A DNA stretch of 64,000 bases. Source: Scedosporium boydii (Eukaryota > Ascomycota > Sordariomycetes > Microascales > Microascaceae). The notes beneath the pieces are model-generated. The model saw nothing but the letters and a program-made list of their open reading frames with translations. It ran no database searches and had not been told where the DNA came from. Location: assembly GCA_002221725.1 (NCBI GenBank), contig NJFT01000053.1, positions 62,001-126,000 on the forward strand. The letters are read 5' to 3'. This document shows positions 44,086-56,547 of the stretch, piece by piece (the stretch's first letter is position 1; each line of letters starts with the position of its first letter). The translations under genes were made by a program, and so were the position numbers.

Positions 44086-45797
44086 ATAGTACAACTCGTT
44101 GGAATAATAGTCTTTCCTCTTTTGCGAACGGCTTGGCGAGGACTTTTTTCCCGGGTGCTACGAATGGTGAGAACTTGGTAAGCAAGGTCACAACTTTTTA
44201 GCCTAGATTCCCCGAGCCTGGTTCCTGGAAGCGCGTTAGCCACAATCCACTGAAGCTAGGATAGGACAGCCGAAATACGGGAGCGGGGAACCGAGATTGT
44301 AGGGTGGAGGAGACCGAAATACGCCGCGGAGGGCACCGAGGTGGAGGGTTCTGAAACTATTAACGCTTATACAGGTTCGAAAGGAGCTAAAAGAATAAAC
44401 CTGGAGCTAATGGGATTGCAACTAGCTATATTGTATATGGGCACCCAAATGAACCTTGAAACAGATGGCTCCATTTAATCTACTCGTTAGGGCGCTATAA
44501 AAGGCAAGGAGAATAAGAGACGCAGTGCGTTGGGCGAAAGCTCTGAGCAATTGGAGACAGCCCACACATATGCAAAGGAGGCAGCGGTCACCGGAGAAGA
44601 TTTGGGCTACATTACTGATGTTGGCTTTGATTTCTATCGGTCTTAAAAGTACATACATCTGCGAAAAGCTGGGCTATAACTAGAACTGCCCGACGTATGG
44701 CACCATATTCTATTTTATGGGCACTCTTCTGCACCATGCTGAAAGTGACACATGCGTGAGTATTAGAATAACGAGAGAAGGGCCCTAGGTATACATCTAC
44801 GCTAGATAGACCACCCAATGCAAATCTCATCAGCTTCTAACAGAGATCGTATCGAAGGTATATCGGTGAGTTTATTGTATATCGTGAAGCCAGTGCATCT
44901 GTAGTTGCGTGATACACCAAACTATACTTCAAGTAAATAGCCTTCCTTCACTTCAGAGCCTACACCGAACAGCTGTCAGATGTCGAGTACGGAGGCAGAT
45001 GATCCACCGAACCCGAATATGGAACAAGTAAAACATCCATGGTTAGAATAACATGCTACATACTTGTTAGCAAATATTTTGTGAAGTCATTGCCTGGAGC
45101 CTGTCTCAATGATCTCTGAATGGTCTCTGGTCTCTCACCGGAGAAACCTAAGCGATAGACACTCTCTCCTGGAAAAGGGCTAATTGGAAGGTTACCCTGG
45201 TTGGAACAGACCTTCGCATACGAAGCTATCGCTCTCCTCATGGGGGCGAATTGCACTGTTGTCTGAGCCTTCAGGCCAATGAAAAAATGCCGTAGCCGAA
45301 TAACGCCAACCTGCGTTAATAAGTCTTCTGAAAGTTTCTGCAACGCCGTCATAGAATCAAAATGGAGCCGAGAGCGACGGCCTCGTTCACTTGGAATTGC
45401 ATTCTCTGCCGGGATTAAAGATGCCGACTTAGTGTGATCAGAGAAAGTTGAGTGGCAAGGTCAGCGTGTGGGGGCTGAGTGCCTTCTGCCCAGCAGAATT
45501 TTGGAGCGGGACGGACCATGTGTGTGCGGTCCGCTTCGCAATTCATTGGGTGGATTAGAGCTTCATTTCCCACGCAGACCGTATTGGCACGTCCCGTTTT
45601 GATCAATCCACCAGCTTATTTCTCTTTTCTATATAAAGTAGGTGTCTTTTAACCTTCCTGAAGTGACAGCTCTCGCTGCTGGGTTAGTTGTGCCGACCAT
45701 TACATTCTGATCGCTTCAGTCGTCTCGGCCCCCCTTCCTCCGCCTAAACGACCTCCCAACGAGGAGAAGAGCAAACACGCTCAAGCATACGAAAACC
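44086..45797. other. Gene-poor stretch of 1.7 kb
   Basis: Minus-strand frames at 44422-44658, 44612-44830, 45056-45352 and 45415-45606 lack domains. A TATA-like TATAAA at 45632 lies 160 bp before the transporter relic's ATG. Confidence 0.4.
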
Positions 45798-46951
45798 ATG
45801 GCATCGGTACTGAAAAAGGATGAGGAAGCGGCCCTGCCAGCCCAGGGCCACCGTTCCGACTCGAAAAGCTCAGACTGCAGTTCTCGACACTCTGGGACAG
45901 CTGCGAGCAACGATCAATGGTGGAAAATCCATGTATTCCAGGGCATTGTCCATGATCTTCGCCGCCGAAGGCCGTATTATGGCAGCGATTGGAAAGATGC
46001 TTGGGATTACCGGGTCGTGCCCGCAACGATATACATGTACTTTGCCAAGTAACGTCTTTCCTTTCCCAGGTCTAGCTTTTAGAGCATCTAGTCCTTAGCC
46101 CTTTCCTCTCGACACTCCAGACTAACCATACACATTCAACGAAATAGCATTTTACCTGCCCTGGCGTTCTCTCTCGACATGTTCACAAGCACGGGGTCAA
46201 ATTACGGAGCAAACGAAGTACTGTTGTCCTCGATCTTCGGCGCCGTCTCCTTCTCGCTGTTTGCGGCTCAACCACTAGTTATTGTTGGAGTCACTGGTGA
46301 GGACGACCATGTTCTGGCATCACAATTCCAGCAGCCCCAGCTAACTCGGATGTTCCTAGGTCCGATCACTGTTTTTAATTAGTACGCGCCCTCCATATAA
46401 ACCCTTTCACAATGGGGTATATGCGCTCACACCCGCGTTTGTCTAGTACTGTCTACGACATCATGGAACTATATGGCTTTCATGTGGTGGATCGGCATGT
46501 AAGTTTCGTTTACACGGAAAAGGATCAGGAGAGAACCCTGTACTGACGGAGAAAGATGGTCGCTCCTCTTCCATTGGATTTTGGCCTTTACCAACTCCTG
46601 CAACCTGCTGTGCTACGTCACCCGACTTGCATGCGATATCTTCGGCTTTTATGTCGCGTTTATCTATCTCCAGAAAGGCATCCAGGTCCTCGAACGTGTT
46701 GGGGAGGGTGAGGGGCTCTATCTCTCCTAGTGGCAGCTTTATTAGTGTTCATGGCCGCCTACCTCTGTGGCGAGCCGGGAACAAGCAGTTTATTCACCCA
46801 TCATATCCGCGTGTTCCTCAAGGATTATGGCACCCCTCTCGCCCTTATTTTCTCTGCCGGCTTCGTTCATATCGGTCGCATGAACAAGACCGACCTTGAG
46901 GTCCTTCCGACAAGTTTCATGATCGAGCACCGGGTCTTTCAGGCAACTTAA
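45798..46951 (+). pseudogene. SLC4/Bor1-type anion transporter, truncated and frameshifted
   Basis: N-terminal half of a bicarbonate/borate-type exporter. Exons about 45798-46048, 46148-46296, 46360-46381, 46447-46498 and from 46556 have good splice signals. They carry HVFQGIVHDLRRRRPYYGSD, ILPALAFSLDM, QPLVIVGVTGPITVFNYTVY, NYMAFMWWIGM, CDIFGFYVAFIYLQKGIQVL and FKDYGTPLALIFSAGFVHIG. Frame is lost near 46463 (after TVYDIM) and again near 46727 (TCTCTCCTAG, where one base is missing). The remaining transmembrane half after the LPTS segment is absent and the frame stops at 46951. These proteins normally exceed 550 residues. The gene is dead as read; the N-terminal sequence and introns are still well preserved, so decay is recent. 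Confidence 0.8.
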
Positions 46952-47714
46952 GCAATGGGGTTTCAACCATGGTGGTCAAGTCGTCCGAGCCAATTAATGA
47001 ATCCATTTTCAACATTGGGGATCAGCTCAAAGGATGGAGCGGTCGTAGTCTTTGGCCGATGGTAAACTTAGACTGCAGGGGTGAGTGAAAGAGCGCCTTT
47101 GCTTGGGTGGTAAGACAAGGCTCATGCACTACCCTGGAACTCCAGGGACGGGGCGGCTCAAAGGTACTCATACCTTACTCTCAAGCGTGATTGCCTGCAC
47201 AAGAATACCCATGTAGATGAATGCAGAGGAATGCACAGGAAAGGAATGTTGCGGAGCTATAGGACTTGCCCGGAAACGAATACTAGCGAATGTTCTATCC
47301 GCCTTGCCGGAATGACTTGCGAGCGGCGGCAACAAAAACCTCCATGACTGCTGCCTGATCGGGTACTGGTTGCATGTTGCTCCAGTGAAGCTTCAACCTC
47401 AAATTCCAGACCGAAATGAGTAAGAAGCAGAAGTTTACTTGCCCCATGCGCTGCAAACAAAGCCGCGCTCGTTCCAAACTTCCATATCAGCTGAATGGAA
47501 TGTAAAATGAGCTGTTTGAGGACAAACTTCTTGACTCACCCTTCAAACACATTGACCGGATCCGGAATAACTAAGAGCCACCGTTGGTGTTTCCAATCAA
47601 CCTGGAAACGAAGTCCAGGTCCCGTTATACCCTCTTGATTCCAACTCAAGTTGATGTCGACACTTCCCTTCTGCCCACGCCATCGAGCCGGAAAAATAAG
47701 AAGGCCGAAGAAAG
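46952..47714. other. Spacer
   Basis: No clear gene. A short plus-strand stretch after 46970 (MVVKSSEPINESIFNIGDQL) looks protein-like but is too short to assign. Minus frames at 47257-47477 have no domain. Confidence 0.35.
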
Positions 47715-49116
47715 ATGGCGGATACCGCGGATACTATTGAGGGCACTCCCCGCAAGTCTTCAGCTTCCGATGCGGTGTCGGAGACCTCCTCAGTCATCTA
47801 CTATGCGGAAGAGCCGTTTGCAACTTTTCAACACAAGGTCTATCTCCTCGCCCGGAAACAAGTCTGGAAAGGCGCAGACGAACAAGACATCACGGTAGAA
47901 CGTATGCAAGGCGGCGGATACAATCGTATCATCGGACTGACGCGACGGTATCGAGAGAAGCCTCGACTAATCAGACGAATCTTCGATCGACTCTTCCCCT
48001 TCTCCGGATGGGCCGAAGGAAAAACTCGAGAAATACCTTATATCCTCCGAATTCCACGATTCCCCGAGGAACATGTTATCGACAATGTCGCCGCCAACCT
48101 CTTTGTCCGACGACACACTAAAATACCGGCGCCGGACGTGATCATGTTTGATGGATCGGACGAGAACGAAATCGGATGCCCCTATATGATCCAAAACCGC
48201 ATCAAGGGGACGTCTCTACATTGGGCCATGTCGGAACTCAGCCCCGAGGATAAATGCCAACTTGCCAAAGAAGTCGGGGAACTCGTCCGGCAGATGTTGG
48301 CTACCCGGAGCAACAGCGGCGGCAAGCTTGCATTCCCAGAGGGCAGTAAAACCCTCAAGGATCCAATCCACGTCATCCCCTTCCGCCAATCAACTGGCAA
48401 GCCATTCCGACGCTCCATTAGACAGCCTGAAGAGCAGGCCGTAGAGGACCTGATTGATGACGCTATTCTGGCCTGGGATAAAAAGGAGATCACGGACCGT
48501 AAGGTATTTGTCGGTAAGGCGGAAATGCTCTCCAAGTTCCGCAGCATGACAATTGAATTGAGCAGGGCAGGGTATTCACCTGCACTATACGCTTGCTCAC
48601 CTCGACTTCGCTCCTCGGAACATCCTTGTGGATATGACACGTTGCGGTACGGGGAAACCACTAATCTCTGCCGTTTTGGACTGGGACAGCGCCATTATCG
48701 GCCCAAGTTTCATGGCATGTTCTCCGCCTGGCTGGCTCTGGGGCCGCACCCGCGAAGAAGAAGAAGAGGAAGAACGGCTGAAGAGGGAGCAGGACCCCTC
48801 AGCGAAGGACGTGGAGACACCCGAGTGGGAAAGGACATATGAAGTCGACCCGTCGCTGGATCCCGAAGAGCGAGAGCTGAGGCAAAAGCTGAGGCGAATA
48901 TTCGAAGAGGCTGCAGGCACGACCTACATGCGATTTGCCTACGAGCCTGCATACCAACTGGCGAGGCGGCTTGTGCGGTTTATCCTGGAGGGTTTGTATA
49001 CGGGCGAGCAGTGGGACGCAGCGGATGCGATGCTGGCTGCTTGGGATGCGATGCCTCACGAAAGGGTTGAACCAGAGAGAGGGAATCTGTGCTGCCCCTT
49101 GCCGTGGAACAGCTAA
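47715..49116 (+). pseudogene. Aminoglycoside-phosphotransferase-fold (APH) protein with a one-base frameshift
   Basis: Kinase-like fold common in fungal genomes; it phosphorylates small molecules in known cases. The N-lobe has VERMQGGGYNRIIGL (glycine loop) and PYILRIPRF. The C-lobe has HLDFAPRNILVD (catalytic HxDxxxxN) and VLDWDSAIIGP (metal DWD). The first frame runs to about 48567. In the run AGGGCAGGG (48564-48572) one extra G moves catalytic-loop sequence into the next frame, which continues to 49116. Removing one G restores ELSRQGIHLHYTLAHLDFAP. A very acidic linker (REEEEEEERLKRE) precedes the C-terminal helices. No intron explains the shift. With one base corrected the gene would be complete (about 466 residues), so an assembly error is a real alternative. 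Confidence 0.82.
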
Positions 49117-49269
49117 GAGTCTGCTTAGCCCAAGCCGAACCAGGGCTCCGCCGAGTACTCACGTAGGGAGGAGGGATCTTGTCGTGTGGTTGCTAGTCAT
49201 GAAACATGTATCATTAGTCTGACCGGGAAAAAAAATTGAAATTTGGAAAATAAGCCACCCGGAACACTA

Positions 49270-50966
49270 TCAAATAATACGGATCATCTCGTTTGTCTCT
49301 GATGGATTCTGTGCTAGGAAGAATTTCCCGTCCCTGTACTTATGGACGTACGCCGGCCCGACAAATTCAAAATCCCCCACTGAGCCGGTTTCACGAACCA
49401 CAAACGGACAGCTCGCGGTAAAGAAAATCGCGACGCGGTCCCACTGACGAACCGTATCAGGTCCGAGGCCCAAATGTCCGTTCTCCGTAGTGAATCGCGT
49501 AGCACCGCGCCATGCCTGGAGAAGAGCCGCCGTCAATGGCGTATTGGCCCCTCAAACCCTACTTCCCTTGATGTATTCCAGCAGGTAATCCTTCGTCTCC
49601 TCAAGGTCATGTTGGATGTCAGACAACTTGTACCTCGTGCCGTTGCGGTCGACCCCGCCAACCAAGGTAAGGAGGACGCCAAGATCTTCGCCGTGTGACT
49701 CGAGAAAGCGAAGCACTTCTTTGGCTTTCTCCCCATTGTCGAGTAGCGAGCCTAGGTTTGGGAGAGGGTCGGTGGCCTTGATGGTGTCGACAAATATTCC
49801 CGGCACGCGAAGAGCATTCGAGGAGTCCACTTCGAAGTGGGGAGTGGGGACGCTGTCGCCTTTCACACCTCCCGCGGTGAAATGATGCCAGTGCGGCATC
49901 ATGGTGCCCGGAGAATTGAGGTTGGGGCACCACGATGGGAGGCCTGGTAACCTGGAGACCGAAGGGGCCAGGGTGAGGACATGGAACCCTGGTTGCTCGA
50001 GGAGGACTTTGGCAAAGGAGATATACGCCTCCTCGCAAGGCGCGTCGTACCTGATAGGGATTTTACCCCGAATTTCCTCAGGCAACAGACCGAGTAAACT
50101 GTACGCCTTGTCGTGTCCCTCCTTGCAGGCCCGCCGGCGGATAAGGTCCAAAAGACCAACAACGTGGTATTGGGGACGAAACGCCCAGTCGAGTTTGTTC
50201 TGGTTAATCACTCTCGCCCACCTCTCCCCTCCCTTAGCAGGGCTGGCAGTCAGGATCATGCCGAGCGGGGACATGGTGTCGTGACCAATTTTATGTCTCT
50301 GGGAGACCACAAAGTCGTGTCTTCCCAATTCCATGTAGGCCCAGTATCTCAGAATAACCTCCCAGGGAATGACGCGCTCGCCGAAGACGATGCGACGTTT
50401 CGTAGCGAGCAATACCTCTTGGGCAACCCACGCGCGCCCGAACCAAGGCCGGCAGAAGAGTTCCTCGACAGCCTTCCACATGGGGTCATTCGCGTCCGGG
50501 ATGGTTCCAGGCAGCGGGACAGTGCTAGCGATGGCTATCAGGAAGCGGAAGTCTTCGATGCCTTGGATAGCATCCGTGGTAGCCTTGTCTGCGTCTCCGA
50601 GCCAGACCGTTACGGTGGAGGCGCCGTTGTAGATTTCTCCCATCTTGGGAATTTGTACGGATTTTTCTTGGATGTCTGCCTGGTTTATCCAGATGGCGTC
50701 GATCCGGAGCCACCACGCAAAATGGCGTCTCTGCGATGCGGTTGAGGATGTCTCGGAGCTCCGGTGTGATTTGGATTTCACCATTGTCCAATGCGAGACG
50801 CGCAGATGGCGCCGACGTGCCCCAGACATAGGAGAGAGCAGCGTAAGGTGGACAATATGGCCCGAGGAAATGCCTGCAGATTATATCTGACGCGACCACT
50901 TTCATGATCGATTTTGAGAAGCCTGAATTCGTCTTGACTCAATGTAAAGTACTGAAATGTCGCCAT
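49270..50966 (-). pseudogene. HET-domain gene broken by two frameshifts and a stop
   Basis: The protein starts MATFQYFTLSQDEFRLLKID (ATG 50966). Frame moves near 50845-50875 to give PPYAALSYVWG (HET block 1), and again near 50727-50734 to give WWLRIDAIWINQADIQEKS (block 2), VTVWLGDAD (block 3) and FCRPWFGRAWVAQEV. This last frame runs well through KAYSLLGLLPEEIRGKIPI to a TGA at 49552. The same frame continues with AWRGATRFTTENGHLGLGP, the standard HET tail, to 49270. The TGA may be a nonsense mutation, or lie in a 45 bp intron (GTTTGA...CTCCAG). All functional blocks are recognisable, so decay is recent. Confidence 0.82.
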
Positions 50967-52225
50967 TGTCAATGACAAAGTTGTAAAAAGTCTCGCGGTG
51001 AAACTTATGTTAATACCGTTACTTGAGGAGACAACACTATGAAAAGAAAGACTAGAAGAGTGAGGACAGAACGTAGAATTCAAACCCGTGGTGTCCAAGC
51101 CCAGGATACCTAATCTCAAGCAGGCGAAATACATCATTCCGCCATCTATCAATCGATTGGACCACCGCGACCAAGAATGACCAGGCTCTGGGAGCTATGC
51201 CAGACGCCACCAAGTTAATAGTTATGTGAGTGACGCCGTAACCACACGACAAACCCTCGGTCGTTCGGCTTCTTCGTAAATGTGGCAACAGCAACTCTAC
51301 TACAACAGGGAACCATCTGGGCCAAGAAAGGTCACTGGAGACGGAATGGAGGCCGAGGCAATCCGCGCCGCGCCCGATTGTCTGTCACGCGGGCAATCTA
51401 TAGATCAGGGCAATCGTTATGGGAACCGGACAAGCCTCTAGGTTCTCTCGAAAGCATCCCATTTCCGCCCTTCCTTTGGGGCTCAGCGGCTCCGGAATCG
51501 TTTCTACTGTTGGAACAAGTCCAGCGCGCCCATAGTAGGCCCAAGGATTGAAAGGGACCCCAAACTTAGCTAACGCTCGGGACTCTGCTTCACCATACCT
51601 GGCATCCCAGAAATCCGAAACCGCCATTGCAAAACAAGGTTTCCGGGTTTGAGACATGGAAAATACTAGAATCTATTCGAATACACCAAGTATAAGGAAG
51701 TGCTTTCCAGACATTTTCCCCCCTCTTTTTGGAACCAATCCAAGCATGCTCCTTCCATTGACTCTCGACAAGTACTGCACCCCATAAGCTGGTTTTGAAA
51801 GGATTGATTGGCCGTACCTTCGCGGTCACTTCAAGATTCATATGTCTCATGGGGAGCGCCTGCCCGCAGTCTGGCCAACCGTTTGCCGTTTCTATTCACG
51901 ACGTGGCTCCACTGGAGCAAGACCTCCCAAGGTAATTCATTGGACGACATAGGCGGAAGGACGCAGTGACAGCTGAGGTGTCTGAATCACAACTCCACTC
52001 TCCACCTTGTTCCTGATCGAGTGAGCCTAAACACAAACAGACCGAGAATTCAGTCTCCTTTCTCACCTCTTTTTTTTCTCGCCCTGGCCCCTTTCCTTTC
52101 TGATTATCGGCACCCGTGTGAGCCCTCCATTGTGCCTCCGAGTGATCCCTTCCTCTCAAAAAGGAAAGGAGCAACATTGGGCACACCAGACAGCTAGAGT
52201 CCTCCCCATCCTCTATCGTCGGAAA
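50967..52225. other. Divergent spacer of 1.26 kb
   Basis: Minus-strand frames (51052-51294, 51385-51657, 51590-51850) and one plus frame (51282-51551) have no domain or supported splicing. The spacer separates the broken HET gene from the zinc-finger gene and should contain both promoters. Confidence 0.4.
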
Positions 52226-53203
52226 ATGGTTGTGGAAGATTACTATGTGTGCGGGACCTGTGACAGGGCCTTCCCTGCTGGTCTGCGGGCCCGAGAGAAT
52301 CATTGCCGTTCCACAGGCCATCAGCCGCCCGAGTTCGAATGCGCTGGCTGTCCCAGATGGTTTGGCAGCCAGGGAGCTTGCGATCAGCACATGAACGCAC
52401 TCAACCATTTCGAATTCGAGTGTTCTATTTGCGGAGAAACCTGGCCGACAATGGAAGAGTGCGAGGCTCATGAGATTGGGGATCATTTCTACTGCGCCGA
52501 CTGTGATCGGCAGTTTCAGAACCACGACAATATCAAGATGGTTTGTTCGGCCTCCCTTCCTCATCTTCCTTCGCTCGTCAGCCATCAGGAAAGGCGCCTC
52601 AGAATATCTAATATCATTCCTTTCCCAATGACGTGTAGCATCTCAACTCGCGCGCCCACCGGGGCGATCAGATCTCGTGTCCCTTTTGTCAGAGGTCTTT
52701 CGTCTCAGCCACTGGCGTCACTCATCACCTCGAGTCAGGCAGCTGTCCTGAAGCACCCAACTTAGACAGAGAGAAGATCTACCGAGCCGTCCGGTCCAGG
52801 GACCCCCAAGGCTCTATCACGAAGAAGCTACTTGAGTGGAATGGACCCAGCCAGTACACAGTTACCGATCGGTCCTGGAACGGATTTGGGTTTGAATGCT
52901 ATTTCTGCCATCGCGAGTTCAATCGGCTTCAGAGCCTCAATCAGCACGTCAACTCCCCCGCTCGTAGGTCTTTCAAGAATCATTTGTACTCTGCGATTCC
53001 TGGTGTACTAACTCGGAGGGTTTTTCATGGCAGACCAGCAGAATCTGTACCATTGTCCTAATCGCGGTTGCGGCTTGGATTTCAAAACTCTTGCCAGCAC
53101 CATTAACCATTTGGAGAGCGAGTCTTGCGGATTCATGCGCTTCGAGGCCGTGCAGAGGAACATGGGGAATCTAATTAGCAGCAACCGTCGTTTGACTTTC
53201 TGA
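52226..53203 (+). CDS. Seven-finger C2H2-type zinc protein
   Basis: Exons 52226-52540, 52639-52963 and 53034-53203 give 269 residues. Seven finger-like modules follow one another: CGTCDRAF ... HCRSTGH, CAGCPRWF ... HMNALNH, CSICGETW ... HEIGDH, CADCDRQF ... HLNSRAH (completed across intron 1), CPFCQRSF ... HLESGSC, CYFCHREF ... HVNSPAH (completed across intron 2) and CPNRGCGLDF ... HLESESC. The fifth and seventh use Cys as last ligand. That both introns split fingers and restore His spacing exactly is strong support for the gene model. The start MVVEDYYVCG is chosen because finger 1 begins directly after it. Probably nucleic-acid or protein binding; similar repeated-finger proteins are common and uncharacterised in fungi. 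Confidence 0.88.
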
Positions 53204-53741
53204 TTGGGAAGATTTCACCCAGGTCATCCAAGACCCCAGGGACATTAAAGGACTCCTTAGGCTTGGAACCAGGCGCTGGTTGAGGCTCTTCTCGACCTCA
53301 GCATCCGACGGCGCATTTATTAAGTTTGTAACACTAGAAATCTTATGGATTCGTGGGTTCATGTACTGCAGGCAGCAGAACAATTAATGGAACAGTCCGA
53401 TCCTTTTTTTTTCTCTCTGTGCCTCGGATGCACGAACACGTTCCAGTTTGAAAAATCACAAGGGCATGAAAACGCCAAGAAGCCCAATCTGGACATTCTG
53501 TTCAGCTGGCCTGCAGCATCGGCGGCCCAAAAAGTGGAAAAAGCGAGGCGCAGTCTCTCGCTCAATGAGGGGTATCGAAATCATTTCAATACTTGTTGCT
53601 CAAATTTCTTGAGCTGACCGACTGGCGCTTCCCGTCTAAAAACTGGTGATGAGTGATGGTGGCCGTTCAAACTATACCCTCACTCAGACCTTTACTCCTA
53701 TCTGCTGATGCCCATCAGTATAATACGAGCAACTCGGCAAT
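53204..53741. other. Spacer
   Basis: Two small overlapping frames (53345-53617 plus, 53359-53565 minus) are not protein-like. The right half should hold the promoter of the following HET gene. Confidence 0.4.
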
Positions 53742-56123
53742 ATGTACAATGACGAAATGTTACAGTGGGAGGGGCAGACATGTCCGAGGCAGGGAGGACG
53801 GATGACGACCCTCGGTGACTGGCTCGCAGGCGTCGCCGCCCGGGCATCCCACGCCGGGAGGGTCTGCTGCAAGAGCTGCATCAACTTTGACGTCTCCAAC
53901 CTGCCAGGGTGCATGACGGCGTACTCAGAGCGATACTCTCTTTACGACCACACGATCTCGCTCGAGCGCCTCTTGGAGACGGCGTCGTCCGGCTGCCAAC
54001 GATGTCAGGTCCTCGCTCAGGCCTACTTTTATCTCTGTCCAGGAGATGACTGTGATATTCGACTCAAGTTCTTGCCGTCGTCCGTCGTCATGTCGCGACC
54101 CTTGGCGTGTCTGGAGATACTGCCAGCGGAGGACTCGGCGATGGGTTTCATGGGGTTTCCTACACCTAAGAAGGGGCGTCACAGACATTCTAGGATAGAC
54201 TCGCGGGAGTCCTATGAGGCCGTCATACTTGCTATCAACGAGTGCATCCGGGGTCACGCTGACTGTCGGCCCCCGACTACTCCAGTCCTACCTGCGAGGC
54301 TCGTGGAAGTGCCTCCTGAAAACGGCCTACCCGTTAAAGTGGTTACGCTGCTGCCTACGGCCAAGCCAGAGTACACGGCTCTATCTCATTGCTGGGGGAA
54401 ATTCCCCCTGCTCAAGTTACTGAAGCACCACGGGCCTGGAGACGTGGAGTTTCAATGGGAAGATCTTCCCCAGTCATTCAAGGACGCCTGCACCGTCACG
54501 AGATACCTGAACCAGAAGTATGTCTGGATCGACTCTCTCTGCATCGTACAAGACGACGCGGACGACTGGAGGAGAGAAGCGGCAAAGATGGGCTCCATCT
54601 ACGAGGGATCCTACGTTACAATCGCGGCGTCAGATGCCGCCGGCAGCGTTGACGGGTTCCTCCACCCACGGTTCGAAGCGAATAACTTCGTCGTAGATGA
54701 CAACAAAGGTCGGCTCATCCGCTTCGTGGCACGCGACTATAACCTCGAGATGCACAACTCCAAGTTCTTCCACCACGGAGACACGCCCGACCACGAGTGG
54801 CTCATGCGCCCGGTCGACATGGACCACAGGTTTATAAATCCCATCCTACTCCGTGGGTGGTGCTTCCAAGAGCGTCTTATGGCCAAGCGCATACTGCACT
54901 TCAAGCGCTACGAGTACTTCTTAGAGTGTAACAAGGGCGTAAGGTGCGAGTGCTCAGGCATGGCCAAGACGCGACAGGGTACGATCAAATCGTATTTAGC
55001 CATTATGCTTAAGGACAGGCTTGATAGCTTCGAGCTCATGAAGGCCGCCAAGATGCATGAGAGCCTAGTGGAGCATCTCGGTATGCGAAGAGGCATCGAA
55101 CCGGCCTCGGCAGATGCCGATGAGCGCCTCATGCAGGTATGGGAGGCGCTTGTCGAAAATTACTCGCGGACGGCCTTCACCTATGAAGAGGACGTGCTCC
55201 CGGCACTAGGTTCCCTGGCCAGGTTCTTCCAGGCCAAGAGGCCGGATTGGACATATCTGGCGGGACTGTGGAAGGAGGCGCTGCCTAGAGGCTTGATGTG
55301 GACCATGGAGAACTCCAGAGGTCTAGATGCGCGAAAGGCTCGACGTGGAAAGCCCGAGCCGTCACAATTACAATCTCAGGAGTCTCCACCTACTCGGCCG
55401 CCAGTGGCGCCGTCTTTCTCGTGGGCTGCATTGGCGGGTAGAGTCCGATACAAGACGGCCGAATATGCAAGGAAGCAGGAGGTAGAGGTCGTCGTCGCCG
55501 GAGTCGACGCCGTAGGAGACGAAATATTCGGAGACGTCAGTTCCGGCTTCATTTTGCTTCGCGGCCGGGCCGTTGGCTTCCGGTTCCCTCGATACTCGCC
55601 GGGCGGTAACGCCATCGCCCGTAACACAGCGCAGGGGGCATCAATAGCAATCTACGAAGGATGGGAAGGGGGATACTGCGAGAGTTCCGAGCAGGAGGTT
55701 GAGATTTGCAAGGATATCAAGGGTGATGTTTGGGAGCCGACGAACAAGGTCGAGTCTGGGATGGAAACGATGGGACGAGTCGTTGGCTTCGATACGGATC
55801 ATGAGCATTCTGCATATTTCAGTGCACAGTCTGGGGTGTAAGCCTTTCTGTAGATTCTGTCAATGATCGTTGATACATTGATACTAACAATTTATTATAG
55901 ACGCGGCAATGACCCTTCCGATAACAGCTTGAGCATACTGGAACCACTTATTCTCCTGCGCGTGTTCTCAGTCGTCGAGCACGGCATGAGAGGTGTTGGC
56001 GCCGCATGCTTGATGCTCAGGAAGTGCCCTGATAGCCCGGGTTCCTATCGGCGAGTCGGGCTCAGGACGGCGAAGAACAAAATTTTTGAGGATGCCAAAG
56101 AGTATGAAATCCGAATTCAATGA
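53742..56123 (+). CDS. HET-domain protein, intact
   Basis: Exons 53742-55837 and 55901-56123 (intron GTAAGC...TATTATAG with ACTAAC branch) give 772 residues. A Cys-containing N-terminal region (CCKSCINFDVS, GCQRCQVL) precedes the HET domain. The domain runs from about residue 211 (YTALSHCWG), through YVWIDSLCIVQDDADDWRRE (about 262-281) and YEGSYVTIAASDA (about 287-299), to RGWCFQERLMAKRILHF (about 370-386). This is the CWG-type HET subclass with a long C-terminal part: a linker rich in Pro/Ser near residue 550 and a beta-rich tail with ILLRGRAVGFR. An alternative start is MTTLGDWLAG at 53802. In known systems such proteins cause cell death on contact with an incompatible partner. Confidence 0.92.
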
Positions 56124-56547
56124 GTACGCTAAGGAGCAACTGTGTATGATTTCTATGGTTTCTATGGTTTCTAGATGACATCACCCATACCTGTTTTGGT
56201 AACTTTCTGTAACCTCAAAGACTAGCTCCTCTCGACAATACCGCTGACCGGTATTGCTGGCTTTCAAGGTACTCGTAAGAGGGTGACCGTTCCGTGTCGT
56301 GATTTGTATCTCTCGGTTTCATTTGAAATGTACGATGATTCGAGCCTGAACATAATACTCCCTTCTCTGCCATCAAAGACCTGGGTAATGAGGTCCCTCG
56401 ATATCCATCCTACTCGCAGTGCTGTAGGTTTCTCTCGAGGGATTCAGGTTCGCCGAGACTAAATTCACTAGCTGCAACCTACAACTTCGATATCGGAGAC
56501 CTTGTAGGAAGATTATTGAAACAGCTTATTACAGTCCCCGGAGATAT
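56124..56547. other. Convergent spacer
   Basis: It contains a short tandem (TTTCTATGG in about three units at 56150-56174) and otherwise nothing recognised. Both 3' ends lie here. Confidence 0.5.

Noticed and set aside
45056..45352. Minus-strand frame of 98 residues
   Set aside because: Composition is protein-like, but no family, start context or neighbouring exon could be recognised.
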